Positions 1-9,841 of a stretch of 48,882 bases of DNA are shown here, one piece after another. The DNA is taken from NCBI GenBank assembly GCA_000818945.1, contig KN805472.1, positions 5,428-54,309 on the forward strand, read 5' to 3'. The translations under genes were made by a program, and so were the position numbers. How positions within the stretch are numbered: position 1 is the first letter of the stretch; each line of letters opens with the position of its first letter. The notes below the pieces were generated by a model. The model did not search any database and had not been told where the DNA came from. It worked only from the letters and a program-made list of their open reading frames with translations. This stretch comes from Schizochytrium sp. CCTCC M209059 (Eukaryota; Sar; Bigyra; Thraustochytrida; Thraustochytriidae).

Positions 1-606
1 GGCGGGTGGGCGGGCGGGCGGGCGGGCAGGCGAGGCGAGGCAGCGCGGGCGACGCGGAGACGGCCTCCCTGAGGAGAGGCCGACTCGACCCCGCCCGCCT
101 GCCTCCTGAAGAACGCCGCTGCCGCCCGAGGCCGCGCTGACTTGCCGACCCGGCCTGCCGCCTGCTGCCTGCTCTGTGCGCCCTTCGCGGCCTGCCGGTA
201 CCGACGGCCGCTGGCGGCGAGCGCGCGAGGTCCGCGGGCGTGGCTTTCTCGCCCTTTCGGCCTCTTCTTCTCCGTCTTCTCCGTCTTCTCCGCCTCGAGC
301 GAGGCCTTCGTTCGCACGCGTGCTCTGCGTAGCCGGCCGGGCAAGCGGCGCGTGCCGAGGTTGGTCAGACCAGGTCTCTCGCCAGGCCGCTCGCCAAGCT
401 CAACCGAGGCGCGCCTCGTGCCTTGCTCGCTCACGGTTCTCAGTGTGTTGTGTCTCTTTTTCCCCTCTCTTGTTGGTGCGAGTGAGCGAGGCCTGTGAGG
501 AGCGGCAGCGTGCCTGACGCGGCGAGCAGGGCCAGGGCTGGCAGGGCTGGCCGGGCTGGCTCGGCCGTTCGACACGGAGGTACTTGGCTCTCGAGCGCAA
601 AAAACA
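1..606. other. GC-rich leader upstream of the calpain gene
   Basis: Very GC-rich sequence beginning with a GGCGGGC-type run (about 1-40). It holds only short overlapping open frames of biased composition, which I take as noise. It probably contains the promoter and 5' leader of the calpain gene that starts at 607. No TATA-like element or tRNA/rRNA signature was recognised. Confidence 0.5.
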
Positions 607-3600
607 ATGGCCGGCAAAGTCGTGCAAACAACAGGCGTGGTGCTATGGGAGCGCGAGGACATCTGGGAGGTCACGAGCGCCACAGGTCTCGTGGCGGCCA
701 TCATCGCAACGCTCGTGCTCTATATTATCGTTATGGTCATCATGGCGAAAACGAGGTTTCGATGGTGGATGCTGCCTCCAGTAATTATCGCAAGGAGAAA
801 ATGGCTCATGCCATGGATCAACGTCAGAGACCGCGGCGCGAGCAGTTTACGCACGCTGCACTACAGCATCATCGCCTGGAAGGGTGTCGTCAAGGCCCTC
901 CTTGCGGCGCTCGCTGTCAGTGTCGCACTTATGCTCTACTATTCGTCCTCGGACAGCGTTTGGGGCAACTTTCGCCAGAAACCGCTGGCACTCGTCTCCC
1001 TGGGGCTCTACCTGCTCACCGTAATCGCGCTGGTCTTGTTCTGGAAAACAAACCTATGGAACATCTCGACGCAGATCCGCGTGCTCTCCTTTGTGCCGCT
1101 CTCGCTTAATCTCATGGATACGAAAGGGCATTCGTGGTGGGCGCCCCAAGACGCTCGCGAAAAAGTCTTGCGCCAAGTTCTTGCCATCCTCATTTCCCTA
1201 GGGCTCATCTTCGTCACAATTACGAATCTCTTTCTCATCCCTTTCGGCGAGTGCGAGGGGGAGGACATTTCGTGGATGTTCACAGAATGCAACAAAACAT
1301 GGACCTCGCACACGCGCGCGGCGCATGATAACTACATGCAAGACTCGACCTGGCACGTGGGGTCAAACTGGATCTTCATCCTATTCAACTCAATCTTTGT
1401 CATCATGACTGCTTTCCTCATCGACCTCTACGTCCACGCGGGCGTTGACCTCGTCGTTGAGGTTCAAACACGCGTTGCACAAAGTCTCATGCGTTATGGC
1501 GTAAATGCACACCAACTTGCTATGGCGGCAACTGAGACCGACGACGCCACCGGGTCGCTCGCGAGCGCGCGCGACATCGATACACAGCTCAATGAGCGAG
1601 CCCCCACCGCGCAGGAGCGCGTCGACGTGCTCATGAACATGGACAGTCCTCGCGAAGACAGTCTGCTGCGCGCGACTTCGAGCCTTCACAATAACGACGA
1701 AGACAGGACAAGCGACGCCAAAGACCGCAACGGCGGCACACACAGCATCGATAATGATGGCAATGCATCGCCTCACATCAAGAAGGCGGACTGGGACGCG
1801 CTCCCCGGAATCAACGCCCCAATACGCGTGCCCCTTTCGAGCCCTGACGGCCGCGAACTCATCGACAAAGAACTTGCGCGTGCGTATAAGATTCTGAAAA
1901 ACTTTGTTTGGAAACAAATGGGCGACATGCCGGGTCTGCAGCGCGGCGACGCAGCGGTGACCATCGAGGGCATTGCAAGGCAAGAGTCGCTGCACAGGTC
2001 TGTCGACAAGTCTCGACCACCAGCGCGCGTCATTCGAGCCTCCAAACCGTTTTGCGAACAAAACTACATGGACAAGCTGCTGCATGCCTACATGGGTATT
2101 TTGCGCGCTGGCATGATGATTTCATACGGAGCCTCCGTAACGGTGCTCCTGATGCACGCTGTGCTTCATCTCGTTCTCACGCAACGCACCGTGGCGTTTT
2201 TCCAGGCCGTCGGCATTCTCATGACCGACTCGATTCTTCTGCTCAGGTTTGCGGAGAGTACGAAGATGCGCACCAAAGTCCAAGCCAGCTCGCGCTATGC
2301 GCGCATAAGCCGTGCCAAACCTTGGCATATTGCCAGCATATCGCTCTTGTCACGCATCGTGCTCGTAAGTGTTCCCAGTGACGCCTGGTTTATTGGCCAA
2401 GCGTGTCTTTACACCATCGCAAGCATCTATCTGGGCAGAGGTCTTGCCTCAGAGTATATGTCGAAAAAGTCCACGGGCGGGACGGGCCGCAGAACTGTTT
2501 TGCGCGCAGTTCCCCGGGTCCGCGGCGTTGGGTCTCTCTTTCGGGTCCTATGGCTCTCGAGCATCGTGTTCTTGCGCGAGATCCTCTTTGCTGTGTTTCT
2601 CGTTTACTTTGGAGGGCTCACATGGCTGCTGAGCTCGCCAACGCTGGACAATGCCATGCGACTCGGCGTGCAAGAGAACAATGGGGGCTATGTTACCATC
2701 TGGATCCTGGAGGACGCCGTCCCGCAATACAAAATTGGCGTGCTGGCTTTGCTCATCGTTTGCAACTTTTGCGCTGGCTTTCTCGCTTGGCACTATTGGC
2801 TGCGAATACGGGGTAAGCGGCCTCTACACGTGTTGAGCAATCTGCGCCTTGCTACGCAAGTGCTACTCACATTTTCGGGTGTTCTGGCGCTTGCCATTTA
2901 CAGTGCATACTTCATCTCGTATGATATGTTCGCCAAGTCCGAGAAGTTCTCCATTTTTGGCACCGTCGCAACAATGCTTCCCGTGACGTTCGTCGCCATG
3001 TATGTGCACGAGATCTGGGTGCGCGATGACTTTCGCTTTTGGCATCCGCTTCCCAAGCGCGTTATTCTACCAGCGAGCGCAGAGCCCTTCGACGAGCACA
3101 CCATCAAGTTGCGCAACTATGCGGCCAAGGTCAAGGCCGCGCGCCGGCTCATCTGGCGTCGTAATGCAGTGGTGGTGGCCGGCTCCCTTTTCGTAATTTC
3201 AGGTTTTGCAGCCTGGGGCACCTCTCTTGCCTACGAGATTGAGGAACTTGACACAGAGTTTGCCATTCTCTTTCCCTGTGCGACCTTTGCTCTCCTCTGC
3301 GGCGTTCTTGGCGCCAAACTCTGGTTCAATACGCTCCAAGTCTCGAGTGGTCTCGTGTTCTTCTTTGTGCTGCTCGTGTCCACAATGTTGGCATCCTACG
3401 TTGTTGGTCTCGAGGAGGTCATTACCTCACGTGGCACCGCCTACAATGACTTCCTCGATGTGATTGGCTTCTTTCTGCTGCTCGTCCCTGTCTTCATTAC
3501 CGGTGTTGGTTCGATGCTCGTTTTCCGCGATGAGCACTTCAAGCTTAACTGGTTCGTTATAGCAGCCGCGACCTCGTGCGTACTGATCTTGTTGGGACTC

Positions 3601-6600
3601 GGCTCTTGGTTTGCGATCCGTTTCTCTGCTTTTGGCGCCATTTTCTACTACCTGTGTCTGGTCATTGTCTTTGTGTTGGCTTGTATCTGGCTGTGGTGGC
3701 ATTCCTCGCGCATCGACAGCGACAAGAGTCTGCGCCCGACGCGTCGTTGGCTCTGGGTCGTTGTCGTCTTTGTGATCGTACTTTGCGCGCTTGGTGCGTG
3801 GGATCTCGGGACGCAGCAAAGCGTCATCATTGCTGACGTCTCGGACCCTCTGTATGGTGTGAGCTACTTTCTCGTTGCGTATGCCCTGGCGTTTGTCTTC
3901 ACGACCGTCTTCATTCTCAGCATTAATCGTGATCTGGTACGCAAGTCAACACGTCTGTCCCCTGCGCCTTCATTGCTTGGGCTTCCGGCGATTGCCTTCA
4001 AAGTGGAAAATCGTGGAGGCGAGCTTTACAAGTACAACAGTCCGGTTCTCTGGGTCATTGGAGTGCTCTTTTCGCTGCAGCTTCTGGGCTTTAGCATTAC
4101 CTGGACCGTGCAGCCCAATGCGGGCATTTCCATGACTTCCGTGGCCATTTGCCTACTTGAGATCTACGCGCTGCACATGTCCGTGGAGCGGTCGCTTCAT
4201 TTTCGCAGCAATCTGCTCGAAATTGATGATGTCTCCGAGCTTGACACCATCTTTGAGCGCATTTTGCGCGAATCTGTCGATCGCTGTCTGCAAATTTCCC
4301 AGCAAGCAATGATGGCGTCCTGGCTCCAGATCCGCCGACCGCGCCTCGACGAAACGAACGAAGGCGAAGCGGTTTCGCCGCGCAGGGGGGCTGAGGGGAC
4401 GCAACATTCTCGGAAAAGAAGTCGTTTTTGGAAAAGCAAGCGACGGCGGATGCGTTCGCCTCGCTCTTTTCTGAGGGCCGAAAGTCAGATTCCCACGACA
4501 TCTGCTCCAGGAAAGGCACGTCTCGTTCCACTTGTATCCAAGTCGATGCCAGGCTTATCACGGCCGACCTTTCCCTCGGCAAGCCCGAATGATGTTGAAG
4601 CGGGCCAATTTGGGTCCAGCTTCTCGCTGAATAGGCCGCAGGGCGAAACAGACGACCAGAGTGCTAGCGAATTAAGAGTAGACGATGACAACGACACCGG
4701 AGAGGAGCAGCACTTTGATGAACTTGACGCAGACGCGTCCGCGGATGAGGATGAGGAACACGATGAAGAGCAAGAGGGGGAGGAGATCATTATTAGCAAC
4801 GCTAAGGCGCTCGTCGAATACTACGAATCCGTCGCAGAATGCGACGCCGAGTACGAGCGATTCCTTCATGATGGCTGCAAGTATGATGCTCTCTTCAATG
4901 TGTTATTTTGGATGCGGACAACGCAGGTTGTGCTGGAACAGCGAGCGACATGCAAACGTGTCGTTTGGACGCCGCTTTCGTCAACGCACGGTGGAGATAG
5001 CGTGAGCACCGGTTCGGGGAGCTCTGGGCGTGGTGCGCCTCAGATAAGACACTCAAACTCGCATGCCTCGCCGGAAGATGCTGGAATCCTCGATGATACG
5101 CGCAAGGTCATTCCTCCGAGCGCGCTCGGAAGCCATTCACACGCTGAACGAGTGCCCTACATGGGCAACTCGACGCCGTATCGGCTACCGTCTCTGGAGG
5201 TCAACATCGCAAACATCAGTTCCTCCCGAGAGCACATCTCCAGCGATGCAACTGTGCCTTCGGCTCACGCACCGCTCGCAAAGTCTCTCGATCAGTCAAC
5301 AGCTACGCAGGCGTCGTCGTCGTCGTCGTCGTCGAATCCGCCCGCGACCTCCTTGTCCACGCTCAAGAATCTCAAGTTCTGGAAAGGGGGTCGTGGTCCG
5401 TTGCGCGCTGCGTCGAGACGATCGTCTTCGACCGTCGCGCGGTCTGCGGCCGATCTTCGTAATGCCGGCCGCCTGCGCTTGGCGCAGACGGTGAGTAATC
5501 GAAAAGGATTGATTGCCAGTCAATATGAGCGGCACGCAGTACCCCATGAGAGTCCACGCGATCAGCAACAACAACAGCACCACCATCAGTACTCTCGTGG
5601 TGGCCTGCGCACGAATAGCGAGCTCAACGTCCTCGCTCATGAGTGGAAGCACCTCGACGACGATATGTTGTGGACGCAGTTGCAGTCAATTGTTCAGCAT
5701 AGCGGGCGATGGAGCGACCCCGAGTTCCCGGCCACGAACGCGAGCTTATTTCTTGACTGGAACGACGAAGATTACGAGGAATATCTGGACGATCTTGATG
5801 AGGATGACATTCGCGGAGCTGTGTGGTGCCGACCAAGCGAGTTTCTTCCCAATGAAGTGGCGAGCGCGATGAAGCTTTCTCTTTGCGTGAAGCCCTCTGG
5901 AAACGTGTATGACCCAACAGAGGTCCTCCAAGGCGGAACAGGTGACTGCTGGCTCTTGAGTGCAATGTCCGTGGTCGCGCTTTTCCCACGTTTGCTCGAC
6001 GATGTGGTGGTGACCAAGCACGTTGCCGAAAAAGGAATTTACCATGTGCGACTCTTTCTGGACGGCAAGTGGGAGAATATTCTCATTGATGACCAGTTCC
6101 CGTGTTCGCTGGAACAGAGCCTTGAGTTTGATCCAAATGATGAGTCCAAATCTCTACGATTAAGTGATAGGCCTCCGGATGTCGTGCTCAAGCGCCCGCA
6201 GGACGACTACGATCCCAACGAAGTGCGCCGTCTACCCTTACCGCAGTACTGTCGTTCACGAACAGGCAATGTGCTGTGGCCAATGCTCATTGAAAAGGCG
6301 TATGCAAAGCGTTTTGGTTCGTATGAGGCGCTCAATGGTGGTCACGTTCACTCGGCGCTCGTAGACCTGACGGGCGGCCTTTCGCAGGTGTTTGCTTTGC
6401 ACGAGGACGTCGAAGTTGTCATGTCCGGTGCACTTTGGGACAAGCTCCTCGAGTTCAAGAGTCGTGGGGCATTGCTTGCCGCTGGATCGCCAGCGCCGCC
6501 GATGGGAGACTCGAACCAATTTGCTGATGGCCAGCTCGCCACCGATCGTAATGGCATCGTCCACGGGCACGCATATTCTATCGTGGATGTGATGGACGAG

Positions 6601-7569
6601 TCGGATTACAATGGCAAGCACAAGCTGCTACGGTTACGCGACCCATGGGGCATCTCGCGTTGGAACGGGCCGTGGTCTCGCAAGGACCGCAAACGCTGGA
6701 CGCGACGAATGCAGCGCCGTCTCAAGTACGAGGTGGATGCGGCCTCGCGCGTTGACGGCCTGCGTGAAATTTTGACCCAAATGGAAAGCGAAGACGACGC
6801 CAACGAAGACCCTCTCGGATCGCTACCCACAGGCTTTGAGTCAGACAACACGTCGAGACCTTTTGGATCCCCTGAGGAGGGCGACTTTTGGATCTCGCTC
6901 GAGGACTTTGTCGCCCGCTTCCAATGGCTCTACGTGTGCCAGATTTTCGACAAGGAAAAGTGGGTGCATCGATCCATCAGCGACGAGTGGAAGGGTTTTA
7001 CCGCGGGCGGCCCGCCGAATCAACCGGGCGCTTACTACAATCCGCAGTATGGCTTTCGACTGCAGGAGTCTGTGGCGCGAAAGCTTGCGCCGCACCGTGC
7101 TTTGGGGTGTGGGTCAGGGAAGCTCGAAACTGTCACAGTCTTTTTTTCCATCTCCAATCTTCAAGAGTCACAGTCGAGTCATTATCGAAGCAGTGGGCCG
7201 TTGGGCGAGACGGACAGCGGCGGTTTTTCCGGTGAGCCGACGGGAATTGATCCTTTTGGCCAATATGAAGATGCTGCTCGTGAGAGCGGGCGAATTTACC
7301 CGTTCATGTCTCTTCTTCTCCTCAATATTGATGGGAAGCGGCTCAATGGAGAGCTGGCTGCCAATTCTGTGGTGGCAAGCACGGGCAAGTACAAGGATTC
7401 GCGGGATCTCTCGTTTGAGACAAAGCTTCCATGCACGTCAGACATTACGTACACGATTTTCCCCTCGCTCTTTCCGCGAGGCAAAGAGGGTGCTTTTCGC
7501 ATCAACATATACTGCGAAACGGGCTTTGAACTTTTTCGACTGCCCATGGACGAATCTGCAATTGTTTAA
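607..7569 (+). CDS. Giant multi-pass membrane calpain (DEK1-like)
   Basis: A 2320-residue single-exon protein. Residues from about 25 to 1220 contain roughly 22 hydrophobic helices, split by a long polar loop (about 285-490). A long acidic, Ser-rich and Lys/Arg-rich linker follows (about 1230-1690), with a poly-Ser run and a QQQQ/HHH run. The calpain cysteine protease core starts near residue 1720: Cys1781 lies in GDCWLL, His1988 in GHAYSI, and a C-terminal C2-like/domain III segment follows. This order of many membrane helices, cytosolic linker, CysPc and C2L is that of plant DEK1 phytocalpains and related protist calpains. In that family the membrane part is thought to control the calcium-regulated protease. 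The position equivalent to the catalytic Asn is Asp2012 (RDPWG instead of RNPWG), 24 residues after His as in classical calpains. The Cys-His distance (207) is longer than usual because of an acidic insert. The ATG at 607 follows AAAAACA. Confidence 0.93.
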   Translation: MAGKVVQTTGVVLWEREDIWEVTSATGLVAAIIATLVLYIIVMVIMAKTRFRWWMLPPVIIARRKWLMPWINVRDRGASSLRTLHYSIIAWKGVVKALLAALAVSVALMLYYSSSDSVWGNFRQKPLALVSLGLYLLTVIALVLFWKTNLWNISTQIRVLSFVPLSLNLMDTKGHSWWAPQDAREKVLRQVLAILISLGLIFVTITNLFLIPFGECEGEDISWMFTECNKTWTSHTRAAHDNYMQDSTWHVGSNWIFILFNSIFVIMTAFLIDLYVHAGVDLVVEVQTRVAQSLMRYGVNAHQLAMAATETDDATGSLASARDIDTQLNERAPTAQERVDVLMNMDSPREDSLLRATSSLHNNDEDRTSDAKDRNGGTHSIDNDGNASPHIKKADWDALPGINAPIRVPLSSPDGRELIDKELARAYKILKNFVWKQMGDMPGLQRGDAAVTIEGIARQESLHRSVDKSRPPARVIRASKPFCEQNYMDKLLHAYMGILRAGMMISYGASVTVLLMHAVLHLVLTQRTVAFFQAVGILMTDSILLLRFAESTKMRTKVQASSRYARISRAKPWHIASISLLSRIVLVSVPSDAWFIGQACLYTIASIYLGRGLASEYMSKKSTGGTGRRTVLRAVPRVRGVGSLFRVLWLSSIVFLREILFAVFLVYFGGLTWLLSSPTLDNAMRLGVQENNGGYVTIWILEDAVPQYKIGVLALLIVCNFCAGFLAWHYWLRIRGKRPLHVLSNLRLATQVLLTFSGVLALAIYSAYFISYDMFAKSEKFSIFGTVATMLPVTFVAMYVHEIWVRDDFRFWHPLPKRVILPASAEPFDEHTIKLRNYAAKVKAARRLIWRRNAVVVAGSLFVISGFAAWGTSLAYEIEELDTEFAILFPCATFALLCGVLGAKLWFNTLQVSSGLVFFFVLLVSTMLASYVVGLEEVITSRGTAYNDFLDVIGFFLLLVPVFITGVGSMLVFRDEHFKLNWFVIAAATSCVLILLGLGSWFAIRFSAFGAIFYYLCLVIVFVLACIWLWWHSSRIDSDKSLRPTRRWLWVVVVFVIVLCALGAWDLGTQQSVIIADVSDPLYGVSYFLVAYALAFVFTTVFILSINRDLVRKSTRLSPAPSLLGLPAIAFKVENRGGELYKYNSPVLWVIGVLFSLQLLGFSITWTVQPNAGISMTSVAICLLEIYALHMSVERSLHFRSNLLEIDDVSELDTIFERILRESVDRCLQISQQAMMASWLQIRRPRLDETNEGEAVSPRRGAEGTQHSRKRSRFWKSKRRRMRSPRSFLRAESQIPTTSAPGKARLVPLVSKSMPGLSRPTFPSASPNDVEAGQFGSSFSLNRPQGETDDQSASELRVDDDNDTGEEQHFDELDADASADEDEEHDEEQEGEEIIISNAKALVEYYESVAECDAEYERFLHDGCKYDALFNVLFWMRTTQVVLEQRATCKRVVWTPLSSTHGGDSVSTGSGSSGRGAPQIRHSNSHASPEDAGILDDTRKVIPPSALGSHSHAERVPYMGNSTPYRLPSLEVNIANISSSREHISSDATVPSAHAPLAKSLDQSTATQASSSSSSSNPPATSLSTLKNLKFWKGGRGPLRAASRRSSSTVARSAADLRNAGRLRLAQTVSNRKGLIASQYERHAVPHESPRDQQQQQHHHQYSRGGLRTNSELNVLAHEWKHLDDDMLWTQLQSIVQHSGRWSDPEFPATNASLFLDWNDEDYEEYLDDLDEDDIRGAVWCRPSEFLPNEVASAMKLSLCVKPSGNVYDPTEVLQGGTGDCWLLSAMSVVALFPRLLDDVVVTKHVAEKGIYHVRLFLDGKWENILIDDQFPCSLEQSLEFDPNDESKSLRLSDRPPDVVLKRPQDDYDPNEVRRLPLPQYCRSRTGNVLWPMLIEKAYAKRFGSYEALNGGHVHSALVDLTGGLSQVFALHEDVEVVMSGALWDKLLEFKSRGALLAAGSPAPPMGDSNQFADGQLATDRNGIVHGHAYSIVDVMDESDYNGKHKLLRLRDPWGISRWNGPWSRKDRKRWTRRMQRRLKYEVDAASRVDGLREILTQMESEDDANEDPLGSLPTGFESDNTSRPFGSPEEGDFWISLEDFVARFQWLYVCQIFDKEKWVHRSISDEWKGFTAGGPPNQPGAYYNPQYGFRLQESVARKLAPHRALGCGSGKLETVTVFFSISNLQESQSSHYRSSGPLGETDSGGFSGEPTGIDPFGQYEDAARESGRIYPFMSLLLLNIDGKRLNGELAANSVVASTGKYKDSRDLSFETKLPCTSDITYTIFPSLFPRGKEGAFRINIYCETGFELFRLPMDESAIV

Positions 7570-7817
7570 TTTAAACATTTGTCAAGTTGCAACAAACAAA
7601 CGAGCCGAAGAAAGCGGCCAATCATTTTGCTTTTGGATGAACAAATTAATTATAGCCTAATGCCTTTGTTTCGTGATCTTGTCGACTTTTCTAGAATGCG
7701 TGCAGCGGGGTAACAGCAGCATTAGCAATAGGTCTGTCTCATTCGCTCATTATCCAGAACACAATAGGTCTATGCATCGTTGAAGACTGATATGTAGCGG
7801 AGAAACAAAAGCATTTA

Positions 7818-7823
7818 ATAAAG
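7818..7823 (+). terminator. Possible polyadenylation signal of the calpain gene
   Basis: AATAAA hexamer about 250 bases after the calpain stop codon. The distance is long and protist poly(A) signals vary, so this is only a candidate. Confidence 0.25.
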
Positions 7824-7843
7824 CTCTACCTCATGTGTGGGTC

Positions 7844-7874
7844 AGATCAGATCAGATCAGATCAGATCAGATCA
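7844..7874. repeat. (GATCA)n pentanucleotide microsatellite
   Basis: Tandem copies of GATCA lie between the convergent calpain and HAT1 genes, almost touching the HAT1 stop codon. The rest of 7570-7881 is AT-richer 3' flanking sequence with no gene seen. Confidence 0.9.
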
Positions 7875-7881
7875 TAAGCGG

Positions 7882-9393
7882 CTAAGCGAGGAGGTCGGAT
7901 GGAACGCGGCGGAGCGCACTGTGAAACTGATCAACGAGATCCTCGTACAAGAGCTCTAAATTCTGTTTGAGGTTCTCGCGAGGAAGATCCTGGACGCCCT
8001 CGAGGTTAAGCGCGAAGATGCGGCGTTTCAGCGCGAGACGAAGCCTGCGCAAAGCCGTCTCGTCTTTGGACTTTTCGGCGCGGTGTAGCATAAGCATGTC
8101 AAAGCAGCGCTGTGCCTGCTTGCGTGTGATTTTGACAGTTTTGCAAACCCTGTCTCGAGAAGCATCGCCCATGTGATTGGTGTTCTTCTCATCGGTCGTG
8201 TCTTTCGGCGAGACATCCTCAAAGAGGTTGTTTTCGAGACACAGCGAGAATTCCACGGCATCGCGCAAGCGCACAAAGGCCGGGCAAGGTTCTTCCACGT
8301 TCACCTCGTGGACCTTGGGATCGGCAATGGCTCGAAGATATATTTGTTTGACGACACGCTGGCCAATGCCTTGATTCTGGAGGGCGGGTAGCACAACGAC
8401 CTGGCAAATGCGCCATGTGAGCGGGTCCTCTACGCGCATGGGATTGTGGAATTCAAAAAGTGTAAGGAAGCCGATGATGAGGGGCTGCAAAGCGTCTCGT
8501 ATCACGTAAAGCGACCAGCGTGGGTCCTCGGCGTCAGTTTGTTGCGCGGTCTCAATCCACCAGAATGACATGGCTTGCAGCCTACTCATGAGAATGCGGC
8601 GCTCCTCATTGGAGCAAACTTCTTGGCAAAGCAAAAGCTCGTCGGTATCGGTGGACGAAATCGTCGTAGCGCCTTGCAGTCCCGATTCTGCGTCTGCCTG
8701 CTGGTCCTCAGCCTTCCACTTGGCAAAAACAGCGGGGTCTTCCGTGACACTCGCTTTTTCACCGTTGATTGGCAGGAGACCGCTGTCTCGAACCATGTCA
8801 ATAGGTTCCTTGTCGATCTCCCAGGTGGGCTTGCGCTGGCTCGCAGGAAGAGTGCCCTCGTGCGAGACCTGAAACAAGAGGCGCCATCTTTTTGTATAGG
8901 AGAATTTGGCTTTGAATCCTTTGTAGCCCAAAAGGTACTTGTCGCGAGTGAAGACCTGGTGCGTGAAGAGAGGCGTCATTGTGCTCTGGGCGCCGTCCAC
9001 TACGATCTCCACACAGTCCTTGACCACGTTAACATACTCTTGGGGGTAGTCCTCGGGCAAGATGCGGTTGCCTTCGTCGTCCAAGTTGTCCTGTTCATCC
9101 TCATTCGTAGCGTCTTGCGAATCTGCGCCCGGGGCGTTAGCCGCTGCAGCTGCAGCAGCCAAGACTGCCTCGAGACTTTGTTGTTGCTGACCGCCACGTG
9201 CTCCGGCAGCAGCAGCAGTAGTAGCAACAGCGGCGGCGGCAGCAGGAGCCGCGGTGGGAGCAGCAGCAGGAGCGCCGCCGCCCATGAGACGCTGCATGAC
9301 GCTGCTGAAGATGCTGCTAGCGGCCTCACGCTCGCCCTCTTCCCCGGTGCGCGGCCGCTTGGCGGCGCGGGCCTCTTCGCCATTCTCGCTCAT
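7882..9393 (-). CDS. HAT1: Histone acetyltransferase type B catalytic subunit (HAT1)
   Basis: A 503-residue protein. The N terminus has a KRPR basic cluster (possible NLS), then an Ala/Gln-rich low-complexity stretch (about 40-110). The HAT1 N-terminal domain follows (TPLFTHQVF, LLGYKGFKA), and then a GNAT core with the acetyl-CoA loop QNQGIG in a VVVLPALQNQGIG strand-turn-helix and the active-site region NVEEPCPAFVRLRD, matching the VEDPS..LRD element of HAT1. HAT1 acetylates new histone H4 (K5/K12) before chromatin assembly. The low-complexity insert makes it longer than human HAT1 (about 420 residues). The start was set at the ATG at 9393 (MSENGEEARAAKRPR); a GTG four codons upstream is in frame but unlikely. 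It converges on the calpain gene. Confidence 0.92.
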   Translation of the reverse strand: MSENGEEARAAKRPRTGEEGEREAASSIFSSVMQRLMGGGAPAAAPTAAPAAAAAVATTAAAAGARGGQQQQSLEAVLAAAAAAANAPGADSQDATNEDEQDNLDDEGNRILPEDYPQEYVNVVKDCVEIVVDGAQSTMTPLFTHQVFTRDKYLLGYKGFKAKFSYTKRWRLLFQVSHEGTLPASQRKPTWEIDKEPIDMVRDSGLLPINGEKASVTEDPAVFAKWKAEDQQADAESGLQGATTISSTDTDELLLCQEVCSNEERRILMSRLQAMSFWWIETAQQTDAEDPRWSLYVIRDALQPLIIGFLTLFEFHNPMRVEDPLTWRICQVVVLPALQNQGIGQRVVKQIYLRAIADPKVHEVNVEEPCPAFVRLRDAVEFSLCLENNLFEDVSPKDTTDEKNTNHMGDASRDRVCKTVKITRKQAQRCFDMLMLHRAEKSKDETALRRLRLALKRRIFALNLEGVQDLPRENLKQNLELLYEDLVDQFHSALRRVPSDLLA

Positions 9394-9841
9394 CGCGCCT
9401 TGCACGCACGCGCTCTACAGCGCAGACGGCAGTGCAGACCAACGCAAAAGTTCGTAAATTTGCCAACTGCTTGGGCTCGACCGCCTAACCACCGCGGAAG
9501 ACGATGGAAGAGAGATAGATACCAATGAAGATGAAGATGAAGATGAAGATGAAGATGATGGGTTTTTATTCGGAGCACAGGCATAAGCAAAGCTAGGCCT
9601 AGCATTTATTTGAGCGAGCAAATGATTGAGTAGATGGATGGATGGATGAATGAATAAAGACAAGATGATTAGGGGATGGATGGATGCACGCACGCACGCA
9701 CGCACGTACAGAGAGCGTTTGCAGCTTTGTACATGCATGCATTGTGGAAAGAATTTCCAGAGCCCAGTCGAGAAAGAAATGCAAGAAGATTTTATTTCTC
9801 CAGGGAGAAACATACACATGCGTGCGCGCGCTTTCAGGAAA
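9394..9841. other. HAT1 to AP-2 mu intergenic region with microsatellites
   Basis: Contains a GATGAA run (about 9523-9557), a TAGGCCTA palindrome (9594-9601), GATG and ACGC tandem repeats (about 9630-9706) and the 3' flank of the AP-2 mu gene. No gene was recognised. The HAT1 promoter probably lies here. Confidence 0.6.
9791..9796 (-). terminator. Possible polyadenylation signal of AP-2 mu
   Basis: TTTATT on the + strand reads AATAAA on the gene strand, about 45 bases past the AP-2 mu stop codon. It is a candidate only. Confidence 0.3.
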
